Assembly: GCA_963820375.1 (NCBI GenBank)
Contig: CAWFZX010000037.1
Span: 62,001 to 126,000, forward strand
From: AWTP1-13 sp963820375
Lineage (GTDB): Bacteria; Pseudomonadota; Alphaproteobacteria; Rhizobiales; Hyphomicrobiaceae
Reading direction: 5' to 3'
DNA: 64,000 bases
The notes under the pieces were generated by a model. The model was not told where the DNA came from and did no database searches. It saw only the letters and a program-made list of their open reading frames with translations. Below are positions 1 to 9,331 of this stretch, one piece after another. Positions within the stretch are counted from its first letter, which is position 1; each line of letters opens with the position of its first letter. The position numbers and the translations under genes are program-made.

Positions 1-454
1 TTTCGAGGTAGGCCAACACATGCGGGACCTCTTCGGCCACCGTCTTGGCGATTTTTGCCTTGTCACGTTCCCTGCCGAAAATGAAGGGCAGGATCACCGC
101 CTCGTAGAAGATGCGCCAGATGAAGACGTCGCCCAGGCGCGTGTCGGCAAACTCCTCCAGCCAGCGTACCTGTGCACGGGCAGCCGGATCGGGCGGCAGC
201 AGGGGCGGCGTCGGAAAGCGCTCGTCTAGATATTCGCAGATCACGGTGCTGTCGCACAGCGTCACCTGCTCGTCGATGTAGACAGGGATGCGTCGCAGGG
301 GCGAAATCTCGCTGAAGCTATCGTCGCCGAAAAAGGGGACGATCGGATCTAGCCGGTACGGCACGCCCTTCATTTCGCACACGGCCAGCACCTTGCGCAC
401 GTACGGAGAGACGGGCCCGCCGATGATGGTGACGGGGCTGGCGGGCGTGCTCAT
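1..454 (-). CDS. glutathione S-transferase family protein (C-terminus outside window)
   Basis: The reading frame starts at the ATG at 454 and runs off the left edge, giving about 151 visible residues. The N-terminus (MSTPASPVTIIGGPVSPYVR) has the SPYVRKV helix-start expected in the thioredoxin-like domain of GSTs. A later stretch, residues about 60-80, reads EQVTLCDSTVICEYLDERF, which matches the glutathione-binding E-S/D-S-x-I-x-x-Y-L-D/E pattern. The all-helical C-terminal domain begins near residue 90 and is incomplete. The family conjugates or reduces substrates with glutathione in the cytoplasm; the substrate cannot be read from sequence. It is divergent from the aminotransferase gene at 619, so the 164-bp gap probably holds both promoters. 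Confidence 0.85.
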   Translation of the reverse strand, partial: MSTPASPVTIIGGPVSPYVRKVLAVCEMKGVPYRLDPIVPFFGDDSFSEISPLRRIPVYIDEQVTLCDSTVICEYLDERFPTPPLLPPDPAARAQVRWLEEFADTRLGDVFIWRIFYEAVILPFIFGRERDKAKIAKTVAEEVPHVLAYLE

Positions 455-618
455 GGGCTTCCTCCTCGGCCGCAGTGATAACATACCCTCCCGGTGTCGG
501 ATATTTACCGGCGCAGATCCCAGGCTGGCATATATCTCTTGACTCGCAGGCACTGCAGGGTAGGTTCCGCGCCGTTTGTGCGTCGCGGCGCCAAAACCTT
601 AGGGGAAACGAGGCAACC

Positions 619-1827
619 ATGGGCTTCATTGCCGACAGCCTGAACCGCATCCAGCCGTCCCAGACGATCGGTATGGCGACCAAGGCGCGCGAGCTGCAGG
701 CCAAAGGCCGTGACGTCATTTCGCTTTCTGCCGGCGAGCCTGACTTCGATACGCCCGAGAACATCAAGCAGGCCGCCATCAAGGCCTTGCGCGAGGGCAA
801 GACAAAGTACACCGACGTCGACGGCATCCCCGAGCTGAAGGCGGCGATCGTCGCCAAGTTCAAGCGCGAGAACAGCCTGGACTATCGCCCCGCGCAGGTC
901 TCGGTGGGTACCGGCGGCAAGCAAGTGCTCTACAACGCCCTGATGGCCACGCTCAACCCGGGCGACGAGGTGGTGATCCCGGCGCCCTGCTGGGTGTCGT
1001 ACGCCGACATTGTGCTGCTGGCTGGCGGCAAGCCCGTGTTCGTTCCGTGCCGGCTCGAGGACGGCTACAAGATGCGGCCGGACGCCTTCGAGCGCGCTAT
1101 CACATCCAGGACCAAGTGGTTCGTCTTCAATGCGCCCTGCAATCCGACCGGTGCCGCCTATACGAAGGCCGAGCTCAAGGCGCTGACCGACGTGCTGATG
1201 CAGCCGAAGGCCAAGCACGTGTGGGTGCTGACCGATGATATGTACGAGCACCTGATCTACGATGACGCCACGTTCTATACGCCGGCGCAAGTTGAGCCCG
1301 GCCTCTATGAGCGCACCCTCACCCTCAATGGCTTGTCCAAGACCTACTGCATGACCGGCTGGCGGCTCGGTTACGGCGCCGGGCCCGAGCCGCTCATCAA
1401 GGCCATGTGCAAGCTACAGTCGCAATCGACCTCCAACCCGTCTTCGATCACGCAGTGGGCGGCGGTCGAGGCGCTCAACGGTCCGCAGGATTTCATCCCG
1501 CGCAACAACGAGGCGTTCAGGGAGCGGCGCGATCTGGTGGTGTCCATGCTCAACCAGGCCAGGGGCCTCAAGTGCCCCAAGCCCGAGGGCGCCTTTTACG
1601 TTTATCCCTCCTGCGAGGGGCTGATCGGCAAAACCTCGGCAAAGGGCACCAAGCTGGCCACCGACCAGGACGTCGTGCTGGCGATGCTGGACGAGGAGGA
1701 TGTCGCCTGCGTGCACGGTTCGGCTTTTGCCATGAGCCCGTTCTTCCGCATCTCCTACGCCACCTCAATCGACGTGCTGGAGGAGGCCTGTAAGCGCATC
1801 CAGCGCTTTTGCGGCAACGTCCACTGA
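619..1827 (+). CDS. pyridoxal phosphate-dependent aspartate aminotransferase (class I)
   Basis: This is a 402-aa fold-type I aminotransferase of the AatA/AspB subgroup, expected to interconvert aspartate and 2-oxoglutarate with oxaloacetate and glutamate in the cytoplasm. Visible signatures are SLSAGEPDFDTP near residue 35, the NAPCNPTG loop near residue 170, and the PLP-lysine motif LSKTYCMTGWRLG with Lys241. The start at 619 is preferred over an upstream in-frame ATG because AGGGGAAACGAGG lies just before it and MGFIADSLNRIQPS is the usual N-terminus of this group. Length is normal (about 400 aa). Exact substrate specificity (aspartate versus aromatic or prephenate) is inferred only. Confidence 0.92.
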   Translation: MGFIADSLNRIQPSQTIGMATKARELQAKGRDVISLSAGEPDFDTPENIKQAAIKALREGKTKYTDVDGIPELKAAIVAKFKRENSLDYRPAQVSVGTGGKQVLYNALMATLNPGDEVVIPAPCWVSYADIVLLAGGKPVFVPCRLEDGYKMRPDAFERAITSRTKWFVFNAPCNPTGAAYTKAELKALTDVLMQPKAKHVWVLTDDMYEHLIYDDATFYTPAQVEPGLYERTLTLNGLSKTYCMTGWRLGYGAGPEPLIKAMCKLQSQSTSNPSSITQWAAVEALNGPQDFIPRNNEAFRERRDLVVSMLNQARGLKCPKPEGAFYVYPSCEGLIGKTSAKGTKLATDQDVVLAMLDEEDVACVHGSAFAMSPFFRISYATSIDVLEEACKRIQRFCGNVH

Positions 1828-2054
1828 GAGAGTGCCGGCAGCAGGCCTCGTCTTTCGGTCACCCCGTCTGTCGGCCGGCGCGTCGGCTCAGCCTTCGATC
1901 GTGGTGGGCGCCCTTGCGCGCGGCCCTCGACGGCGGCGGCGCTTGGCGTTGGCGTTCGATCGTCGGGCGCGGCAGCCTGTCTGGCGTGTCGCGCTCGGCG
2001 GCCCACCCCGGGCAAAGGCCTGGCACGGGCAAATGCGGGAGGGGGTGCGGGCCG

Positions 2055-2837
2055 TCACTCCTGCCACGGCACCCCGCCCGCATAGGTGCGATAACTCACG
2101 CCCGCGAGCCAGCCCGAGTCGACCGGCAGCAGGATGCCGGTGATGGTGGCCGCCTCTTTAGAGCACAGGAAAGCGATGGCGTTGGCAATGTCATGGGGTT
2201 GCGGCAGCTGCTTCAGGGCGTGAACGGCCATGATCTTGTTCAGGTCGCGCTGGCCAGACTCCACCTTGGCGCGCAGCGGCGGTGTCATCACGTAGGTTGG
2301 CGCAACGCTGTTGACACGAATGCCGTGCCGGCCGAGCTCGACCGCCAACAACTGCGTCAGCCGCTCGATGGCAGCCTTGCCCATGTTATAGGCCGGGATC
2401 GGCAGCGGCATGCGGCTGTTAATGGAGCCGAGGGTGACAATGGCGCCGCGCTGCCTCGGGATCATTCGGCGAGCGACCGAGCGGCAGGCATGGACGGTGC
2501 CGTTGTAATTGACCTGCCACATGCGGTCGTGCGCGGCCATATCCATGTCCATAACGCCTTCGGCGTTGGGGATCAGACCGGCGGAGGTGACGAGGATGTC
2601 AATGGGACCGAGATCGGCCTCCACGCTCTCCGCCAGTGCATCGAGGCGGTTCGCATCGGTGACGTCACAGGCATAGAAGGCCGCGCCGCCTCCAAGTGAT
2701 TTCGCGAGCGCTGCCCCCGCTGGCTCGTTCTGGTCGAGAATGGCGACGGCATAGCCGTCCGCGGCGAAACGCCGGGCCGTAGCCTCGCCGATGCCGCTGG
2801 CGCCTCCCGTGATCACCGCCACGTGCTTCCTCGTCAT
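2055..2837 (-). CDS. SDR family NAD(P)-dependent oxidoreductase
   Basis: A 260-aa classical short-chain dehydrogenase/reductase. The Rossmann cofactor motif TGGASGIGEA is at residues 10-19, the NAG-equivalent is TSAG (a Ser replaces Asn), and the active site has a Ser in the LGSINSR stretch followed by YNMGK (Tyr/Lys). Aspartate after the second beta strand (AILDQNEP) suggests NAD(H) rather than NADP(H) preference, which is an inference. The substrate is not predictable. It stands alone, facing the aminotransferase gene. The start MTRKHVAVITGG is preceded by GGGAGGACAAC on the minus strand. Confidence 0.88.
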   Translation of the reverse strand: MTRKHVAVITGGASGIGEATARRFAADGYAVAILDQNEPAGAALAKSLGGGAAFYACDVTDANRLDALAESVEADLGPIDILVTSAGLIPNAEGVMDMDMAAHDRMWQVNYNGTVHACRSVARRMIPRQRGAIVTLGSINSRMPLPIPAYNMGKAAIERLTQLLAVELGRHGIRVNSVAPTYVMTPPLRAKVESGQRDLNKIMAVHALKQLPQPHDIANAIAFLCSKEAATITGILLPVDSGWLAGVSYRTYAGGVPWQE

Positions 2838-3017
2838 TGCGTTGTCCTCCCATTCCTAAGGCTGCATCTGTCCAGCACCGCAAGGTGCTCAAGCCCCTCG
2901 CGTCGGCAGCGTCGGCCAAGGCGCGACATCGTTTCCTCTTGCCGATCGAACCACCCTAACCCTGCGCCGCGGCAACTCAGCGCGCTTTCGGGCGCTGCCG
3001 GCGTCGTTACGCTCCCC

Positions 3018-4292
3018 CTATCCCGGCGTCAGGGCGCCCACAACCGCCGCCGTCATCAAGGTCGCGAGCGTGCCCGACACGAGCGTGCGCGCGCCGAGGC
3101 TTACGATCTCGGCACGCCGCCCCGGGACCATGGCCACCATGCCGCCGATCAGAATGCCAAGGCTCCCCAAGTTGGCAAAGCCGCACAGGCCATAGGTCAG
3201 GATCAGGCGCGAGCGCGGCGAGAGCGCTTCGGCAGCGACGCCGGCAAGCTTGAGATAGGCGATCAGTTCATTGAGCACCATTTTTATTCCGAGCAGGCTG
3301 CCCACTGTAGCGCTCTCGGCCCAGGGAATGCCAATCAGCCAGGCCAGCGGGGCGAACAGCCAACCCAGCATCTGTTCGATCGTAGCGGCTAGCCCGAACG
3401 GGCGGCCGACGAAGGCAACGAGCTGATTGGCGAGCGCCACCAAAGCAACGGCCACGATCAGCATGGCCGTGACATTAACGAGTAGCTCAATGCCCTCGCG
3501 CGTGCCTTGCGCAATCGCGTCCATGCTGGACTGCGGCGGGTCATCGATGATGATGTCGGCGGCCGCTTCCGCCGTGACAGCCTCGGCGCCCTGCGGCACC
3601 ATCAGCTCGGCCAGCATCAGCGCGGCTGGCACGCTAATGACAGACGCGACGATAAGATGCCCGGCCGCACCGGGCAGTACCGGCTCGAGAATGGTGGCAT
3701 AGAGCGCAAGCACGGTGCCGGCGACGCCGGCCATACCGACCGTCATGGTGGCAAACAGGCCGCCACGGCTCATCTGCGCAAGGTAGGGGCGCACCAGCAA
3801 CGGTGCCTCGACCATACCAACGAAGATATTGGCCGCGGCCGAGATGCCGACGGGAGCGCTGACGCCGAGAGCCCGCTGCAGCCCGCGGCCGACCCAGCGC
3901 ACCACCCATTGCAGCACGCCCCAATGATACAAGAGGCGCGACAGGGCACTAATGACGAGAATCAGGGGCAACGCCTGAAAGGCAAGAATGAACGCATTCT
4001 GGGGCTGGGTGACATCGAAGGGTGCCGGCGCGCCAGCAATGTAGCCAAACACGAGCCGGACCCCGGCGTTGGTCGCGGTTTGCAGAGCCCCTACCAGGCC
4101 GGCGGCCCAATCGAAGGCGGCGCGAGAGGCCGGCAGGTTCAGCATGATGGCGGCAATCGCCAGCTGCAAGCCGGTGCCCGCAAGGACGATCCGTGCCAGC
4201 CGGCGAGGCGACAGCGCCGCCCGCTTCTCCGACAGCGCCCAGGCGATCAGCGGTAGCGCCAGCAGGCCAATGACGCTTTGTGCCTGTAACAT
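3018..4292 (-). CDS. concentrative nucleoside transporter (CNT/NupC family)
   Basis: An inner-membrane protein of about 424 aa with some ten hydrophobic segments. It belongs to the CNT family, which imports nucleosides coupled to protons or sodium. Diagnostic stretches are the ATILEPVLP and GVAGTVLALYA region in the middle, the ESATVGSLLGIKMVLNE segment, and the C-terminal CGFANLGSLGILIGGM, which matches the CGFANxxSxxIxIGG signature of NupC. Two adjacent ATGs (4295 and 4292) could start it; AGGA lies 7 nt before the second. A much longer upstream extension in frame has no hydrophobic character and is rejected. Substrate range is not readable. Confidence 0.88.
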   Translation of the reverse strand: MLQAQSVIGLLALPLIAWALSEKRAALSPRRLARIVLAGTGLQLAIAAIMLNLPASRAAFDWAAGLVGALQTATNAGVRLVFGYIAGAPAPFDVTQPQNAFILAFQALPLILVISALSRLLYHWGVLQWVVRWVGRGLQRALGVSAPVGISAAANIFVGMVEAPLLVRPYLAQMSRGGLFATMTVGMAGVAGTVLALYATILEPVLPGAAGHLIVASVISVPAALMLAELMVPQGAEAVTAEAAADIIIDDPPQSSMDAIAQGTREGIELLVNVTAMLIVAVALVALANQLVAFVGRPFGLAATIEQMLGWLFAPLAWLIGIPWAESATVGSLLGIKMVLNELIAYLKLAGVAAEALSPRSRLILTYGLCGFANLGSLGILIGGMVAMVPGRRAEIVSLGARTLVSGTLATLMTAAVVGALTPG

Positions 4293-4295
4293 CAT

Positions 4296-4628
4296 GCTTT
4301 CCTGGGATGCCCATGGGCGCACAGCACGCCCCTGCCCTCGCCCTTGGGGCCAGCCTGCCCTATGTGCGGGTCCCGTGCCAGCAGGCACGTGCAAATGCCC
4401 TGCCGGTTTTTTGCGTGCGTTGGTGCAGCGGGGCGGTGATCCGCGCGGGGCGGCGATCCTCAATCGAAACCTATGAGACCCGCGGCGGCCCTGCTGGTGG
4501 GTGCCATCGGCCCCCTCGGGCGGACGCGAGCGGTTCCGGCGTTCCGGTGTGGAGAAAGCTCAGACCAAAGCGGGTCTCGGCGCGGGCCTGGCGCGCAAGT
4601 GGGGGTGCCAGAACCGCGGCGCAAACGC
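4296..4628. other. intergenic region, no gene seen
   Basis: About 330 bases between the transporter start and the FabI stop. No coding region with family resemblance was seen in any frame; open frames here are explained by high GC. It probably holds the transporter promoter. Confidence 0.5.
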
Positions 4629-5426
4629 TCAGCCGATGATATGCAATCCACCATCCACATAGATTGTGCCACCGGTGATGAGGTGGGCATTGTCGGTTGC
4701 CAGCCCCGCGGTGGCAAAGCCAACGTCCTCGATTGACACGAGGCTGCCGGCGGGTGCCTCGGCTGCGGCCTTGTCCAACAACTCATCAAAGCCGGCGATC
4801 CCTGAGGCGGCGCGGGTCTTCAGCGGTCCAGGCGAGATGGCGTGTACCCGGATGCCGGTGCGGCCGAGCTCGGCGGCCAGGTAACGCACCGAAGCTTCCA
4901 GGGCCGCTTTGACGGGGCCCATGATGTTGTAGTTGTGGACCACCTTTTCCGCACCGTAGTAACTCATTGTAAAGAGCGTGCCGCCGTCCTGCATCAAAGG
5001 CTCCGCCAGCCGTGCCATGCGGATAAATGAATGGCAGGACACGTCCATGGCGCTGAGAAAGCCGTCGCGCGAACAATCGGTCACCCTGCCGTGCAGGTCC
5101 GCCTTCGGCGCGTAGGCGATCGAATGCAGGGCGAAGTCTAGTTTTCCCCATCTCTCGCCGATCGTCGTAAAAAGCTGCTCCATCTGCCCCTTGGCCTGAA
5201 CGTCCAGGGGCAGGAAGATCGTGGCACCGAGTTCTTGCGCCAGCGGCTCGACAAAGGGCCGGGCCTTGTCGTTGAGGTAGGTGATGGCGAGCTCCGCACC
5301 GAGCGCGTGGAACGCCTTGGCGCAGCCGTAGGCGATGCTGTGCTGGTTGGCGATGCCGAGCACCAACCCCTTCTTGCCCTCCAGCGCTTTCACTGCCGGG
5401 CCTGCGCTTGCTGGCTTTGCCTTCAT
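4629..5426 (-). CDS. fabI: enoyl-[acyl-carrier-protein] reductase (NADH), FabI-type
   Basis: A 265-aa enoyl-ACP reductase that reduces the trans-2-enoyl thioester in the last step of fatty acid elongation. Evidence: the atypical SDR cofactor motif GLVLGIANQHSIAYG near residue 20, LHSIAYAPK near residue 105, and the Y-x6-K catalytic motif in YNIMGPVKAALEAS, with the C-terminal GGTIYVDGGLHIIG. The gene is divergent from the DUF3141/phosphotransacylase/kinase cluster that starts at 5648. A FabI paralogue next to such clusters recurs in alphaproteobacteria (established knowledge, from memory), so this may be a secondary FabI serving that pathway rather than the housekeeping copy. Confidence 0.93.
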   Translation of the reverse strand: MKAKPASAGPAVKALEGKKGLVLGIANQHSIAYGCAKAFHALGAELAITYLNDKARPFVEPLAQELGATIFLPLDVQAKGQMEQLFTTIGERWGKLDFALHSIAYAPKADLHGRVTDCSRDGFLSAMDVSCHSFIRMARLAEPLMQDGGTLFTMSYYGAEKVVHNYNIMGPVKAALEASVRYLAAELGRTGIRVHAISPGPLKTRAASGIAGFDELLDKAAAEAPAGSLVSIEDVGFATAGLATDNAHLITGGTIYVDGGLHIIG

Positions 5427-5647
5427 GGCCTTACCTCCACACCCAATCCGCGCCGCTGCTAGGGCAGATCTGTAGCCTTCCCAGGACGTGGAACAATCAG
5501 GGGCGACCCTGATCGGCGCGCAAATGACCTGGCGGCAAGAATCGGGTCTTTACCTTATGGCTGGGGGGTGCGGCGACCCCGTATTCTCTCGCGGTGCAAG
5601 GAACGGCTCCGCCGGATTGGCGGGGCATCGTTCAGCGAGGGGAACAC

Positions 5648-7865
5648 ATGCGCCCAGAGACGATCGCCGGCAACCAAGCGCTGGATTACTGGGTTGACGC
5701 CTGTCAACGCAGCATTCTGTTCTGGGACGTGATGCGCAAGCGCGGCAACATTGCGCTCGAGCACCATCGCAGTGGCAAGCCGCCGGTTCTGGTCTTTGAT
5801 TACGAGACGGTGCTGGACGGACGCAACTTGGAGCGTCCGGTTAACTATGCGCTCCTGCGCATTCTGCCAAAAGACGCTCGCCAAATCGACCCTGCCAAGC
5901 GTCCGTTTGTCATTGTCGATCCCCGCGCCGGTCATGGCCCCGGCATCGGCGGCTTCAAGGAGGCGAGCCAGGTCGGTGTCGCCATGCGGGCCGGCCATCC
6001 CTGTTACTTCATCAGCTTCTATCCCAACCCGGTTGCGGGCCAGAGGATCGAGGACATTGCCTTCGCGGAAGCCGAGTTCATCCGCCATGTCGCCGCCTTG
6101 CATCCCGACTGTAACGGCAATCCCGTCGTCATCGGCAATTGCCAGGCCGGCTGGGCCATCATGTTAATGGCCGCCGCCGCACCCGAGCTGGCGGGCGTCA
6201 TCTGCATCGCCGGCTCACCGCTGTCCTATTGGGCGGGGACGCGCGGCAAGTACCCGCTGCGCTATTCGCGGCGGACTGCTGGGCGGCAGTTGGCTCGCCT
6301 CCTTCACCAGCGATCTGGGCAACGGCATCTTCGATGGTGTCCACCTTGTCAGCAACTTCGAAAACCTCGACCCGGCAAATACGCTGTGGTCGAAACAGTA
6401 TAACCTCTATTCCAAGGTCGACACGGAGGAAGAGCGTTTCTTGGGTTTTGAGCGCTGGTGGGGTGGACACTTCCTGCTCACCGGCGAGGAGATGCGTTTT
6501 ATCGTCGACGAGCTGTTCGTTGGCAACAAGCTGACCAAGGGAAGCATCGTCAGCTCCAACCGCCGGCGTATCGACTTGAAGGCGATCCGCGCACCAATCG
6601 TTGTTATTGCCTCGTGGGGCGACAACATCACGCCGCCGCAGCAGGCGCTGAATTGGATCACCGATCTTTATGACAGCGTCGATGAGATCCGGGCCAACGG
6701 CCAGACCATCATCTACACGCTGCATGACTCGATCGGGCATCTCGGCATCTTCGTGTCCGCCAAGGTTGCCCTGAAGCAGCACAAGGAGGTCGCCGACACC
6801 ATCGAGTTCATCGATACGCTGCCGCCCGGACTCTACGAGATGCTCATCGAAGAGGCGCATGCCGAGGAGGCCGGTACGGAGCGTGAGCACGAGGAATACG
6901 AGGTGCGCTTCGAAGCCAGAAGCATCGAGGACATCCGGGCGCTGGACGACGGCAGCGAGGACGAGCGGCCGTTTGCGACCGTCGCCAGGATTTCTGAAAT
7001 GAACGAGGCCCTCTACAACACGTTCATGGCACCGTTCGTGCGCGCCTGCAGCAACCAGGCGACGGCGACCTGGCTTCGGCTCATGCATCCGCAACGCCTG
7101 TGGCGGCTCGCACTCTCCGATCTCAATCCGGCGATGTGGCCGCTAAGGGTTGCCGCCGACCAGGTACGCGCGCAACGGCGACCCGTCGCCGCCGACAATC
7201 AACTCGCAACGGCCGAGAAGACCGTCGCCGACGGCATCGAGCGGGGATTGAACGCCTACCGCGACATGCAGGAGCGCTGTACCGAGCAGCTTTTCTTCTC
7301 GATTTATGAATCCCCCGTCGTGCAGGCCATCGCCGGCACGGCAGCGCCGTACGCCGATGCGGCGAAACCGCGCGGTCGCCATCATGAGCTCGAGGCGCTA
7401 CTCGAGCGCCATCTCAAAGAGGTTCGCGCTGATGCGGAGCGTGGCGGCATCCCCGAGGCGATCCTGCGCATCTTGCTGGCCTGCATGCAGGCCGGCGGCG
7501 GCGCCGACGTACACGCGGCACGGTTGGCCGAACAGGCGCGTCACCGACACGACGAGCTCAAGAAGCTGAGCCATCAGCAGGTCAAGGAGATTGTGCGCAA
7601 GCAGGCCCTGTTGGTGCGCTTCAATCCCGAGCTTGCCATGGAAACCCTGCCGAAGCTGCTGCCGACCTCGACTGATCGCGACCAAGTCATTGAATTTGTC
7701 CGCGAGCTCGTCGGCAAGCTGGACGCGGTGCGGCCTGAGATTGCCGAGGTGCTCCAGCGCATTCGTGACGTCCTGAAGCAGCCGCCGGGAGTGCCACAAC
7801 CACCGCGTCCGAGTGCAGCAGAGGCTCAGCGCGTCGAGGCGGAACGTTCGCGGCGCGCCAGCTGA
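5648..7865 (+). pseudogene. DUF3141 alpha/beta hydrolase, PHA-synthase-like, split by a frameshift
   Basis: A protein of about 738 aa if one base near 6269 is ignored. The first part (5648 to about 6268) carries a PhaC-like lipase box, IGNCQAGWAI, with Cys165 where ordinary lipases have Ser. The second part continues in the next frame (GGLLGGSWLASF...) and holds the likely acid (SWGDNITPP) and base (HDSIGHLGIF), then a long helical C-terminal region to 7865. All three triad positions survive, but on two sides of the shift: the sequence reads tcgcggcgg where tcg-ggc-gga-type spacing is needed, an extra base. The start at 5648 has GAGGGG five bases upstream. The family (DUF3141) is related to polyhydroxyalkanoate synthases and its reaction is not established. 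It heads an operon-like set with the next three genes. A sequencing error is as likely as true inactivation. Confidence 0.82.
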
Positions 7866-7884
7866 GCAAAAAAGGAGGATTGTC

Positions 7885-8319
7885 GTGTCTTCGCAGCAAA
7901 TAATCTCCGCCGACGAACTGCGCGACCTCATGGCCGACGCCGTCAACGCCAAGCTTGATGAGAGAGCCGAGGAGGCCAAAAGAGAAAAGCAAAAGGAGAA
8001 GGAGCTGCATCAGGAGTTTCTGAAACGCGAGCTTGCGCCGGACCTTGCGGAGCGGATTTCCAAATTGGTTCGCATCGCCGCCGCGCGTGGCGAGAGCGAG
8101 CTTTTGGTGTTTACCTTTCCAAGCAAGTTTTGCTCGGATGGCGGCCGCACCATCAACATCGGCGATCCGAACTGGCCCAACTCCCTGCAAGGTCAGGCCA
8201 AGCGCGGCTATGACTTTTTCGTTGCTGAACTAAAGCCGCTTGGTTTTCGTCTCACCGCACAAATACTCGACTTTCCAGGGGGCTTCCCCGGCGACGTGGG
8301 CTTCCGGTTGAAATGGTGA
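7885..8319 (+). CDS. small charged protein of unknown function in the DUF3141 cluster
   Basis: A 144-aa protein I do not recognise. A GTG start at 7885 is chosen because AAAGGAGG lies seven to eight bases upstream; a longer in-frame extension overlaps the previous gene. Residues about 25-55 are dense in Lys and Glu (EEAKREKQKEKELHQE) and likely form a coiled coil. The C-terminal half is a mixed region rich in aromatics (FTFPSKFCSDGG, GYDFFVAELKPLGF). No signal peptide or membrane span. It lies 19 bases after the DUF3141 gene and 21 before the phosphotransacylase, so it is probably co-transcribed. A granule-associated or scaffold role would fit the neighbours but is speculation. Confidence 0.75.
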   Translation: MSSQQIISADELRDLMADAVNAKLDERAEEAKREKQKEKELHQEFLKRELAPDLAERISKLVRIAAARGESELLVFTFPSKFCSDGGRTINIGDPNWPNSLQGQAKRGYDFFVAELKPLGFRLTAQILDFPGGFPGDVGFRLKW

Positions 8320-8340
8320 AATTGCTTCGAGAGGCAAGTC

Positions 8341-9324
8341 GTGACCAAGAGCATGGTTGCCAACCAGCGCGGCGAGGCCAAGTCGGTCAGCCGCAAGCAC
8401 GAAAAGTATGAGACGCTGATCAAGCGCGCGGCCGCATTGCCGCCGCTGCCCACCGTCGTCGCGCATCCCTGCGATGAAACCTCCCTCAAGGGCGTCGTCG
8501 AAGCGGCCGAAGCTCGCCTCATCGCGCCGATCCTCGTTGGTCCGGCAGCGCGCGTGCGCAAAGTCGCCAAGGACTGCCGCCTCGATATCTCTGCCTTCGA
8601 GCTGGTAGACGCAGAGCATAGCCATGCCGCCGCCGCCAAGGCCGTGGCACTCGTGCGCGAGGGCCGCGGTGAAGTCTTGATGAAGGGAAGCCTTCATACC
8701 GATGAATTGCTGTCGGCGGTGATGCAGCGGGACAGCGGTCTGCGCACCGGCCGGCGCGTCAGCCACGTTTTCATTATGGACGTGCCGACCTACCCGGAGG
8801 TGCTGTTCATCACCGATGCGGCGGTAAACATCGCCCCCGATCTCGAGACCAAGCGCGACATTCTGCAAAACGCCATCGATCTCGCCCGCAGCCTAGGGAG
8901 CAAGGAGGTCCGCGTTGCCATCCTCTCGGCGGTTGAGACCGTCACCCCGAAGATTCCGTCCACGCTGGAAGCCGCCGCATTGTGCAAGATGACGGATCGG
9001 GGACAGATTACCGGCGCACTCGTCGATGGCCCGCTCGCGCTCGACAATGCCATCAACCCAGAAGCTGCGCGCATTAAGGGCATCAAATCTGCGGTCGCCG
9101 GCCGCGCCAATATTCTGCTGGTCCCCGACCTCGAGGCTGGCAACATGCTGGCCAAGAATCTCACCTTCCTCGCCAATGCCGATGCAGCCGGCATCGTGCT
9201 GGGCGCCAGGGTGCCGATCATTCTGACCAGCCGCGCCGACAATGTCCGCACCCGCATGGCGTCCTGCGCCGTTGCGGTGCTGTTTGCGAACGCCAGCCGT
9301 CTGGCTCAGCCCATAGCGGCTTAG
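8341..9324 (+). CDS. pta: phosphate acetyl/butyryltransferase family protein
   Basis: A 327-aa single-domain member of the PTA_PTB family, which interconverts acyl-CoA plus phosphate with acyl-phosphate plus CoA. Family marks are VVAHPCDETSLKGVVEAA near residue 40, LMKGSLHTDELL near residue 118, and the C-terminal AGNMLAKNLTFLANADAAGIVLGARVPIILTSRAD. It lacks the long N-terminal domains of E. coli Pta and resembles the short Pta or phosphotransbutyrylase forms. The start is GTG at 8341, with GAGAGG upstream; ATG 8353 is an alternative. It is followed after 7 bases by the kinase, giving a complete acyl-CoA to acyl-phosphate to acid route. Whether the acyl group is acetyl or longer is not determined. 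Confidence 0.9.
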   Translation: MTKSMVANQRGEAKSVSRKHEKYETLIKRAAALPPLPTVVAHPCDETSLKGVVEAAEARLIAPILVGPAARVRKVAKDCRLDISAFELVDAEHSHAAAAKAVALVREGRGEVLMKGSLHTDELLSAVMQRDSGLRTGRRVSHVFIMDVPTYPEVLFITDAAVNIAPDLETKRDILQNAIDLARSLGSKEVRVAILSAVETVTPKIPSTLEAAALCKMTDRGQITGALVDGPLALDNAINPEAARIKGIKSAVAGRANILLVPDLEAGNMLAKNLTFLANADAAGIVLGARVPIILTSRADNVRTRMASCAVAVLFANASRLAQPIAA

Positions 9325-9331
9325 GCCTCAG

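Noticed and set aside
1828..2054. Gap between the aminotransferase and SDR genes searched for a terminator
   Set aside because: No clear stem-loop with a T-run was found.
4437..4461. A TGATCC at 4437 resembling the ECF11 -35 box
   Set aside because: No TA-type -10 element 18 bases on and no gene correctly placed downstream.
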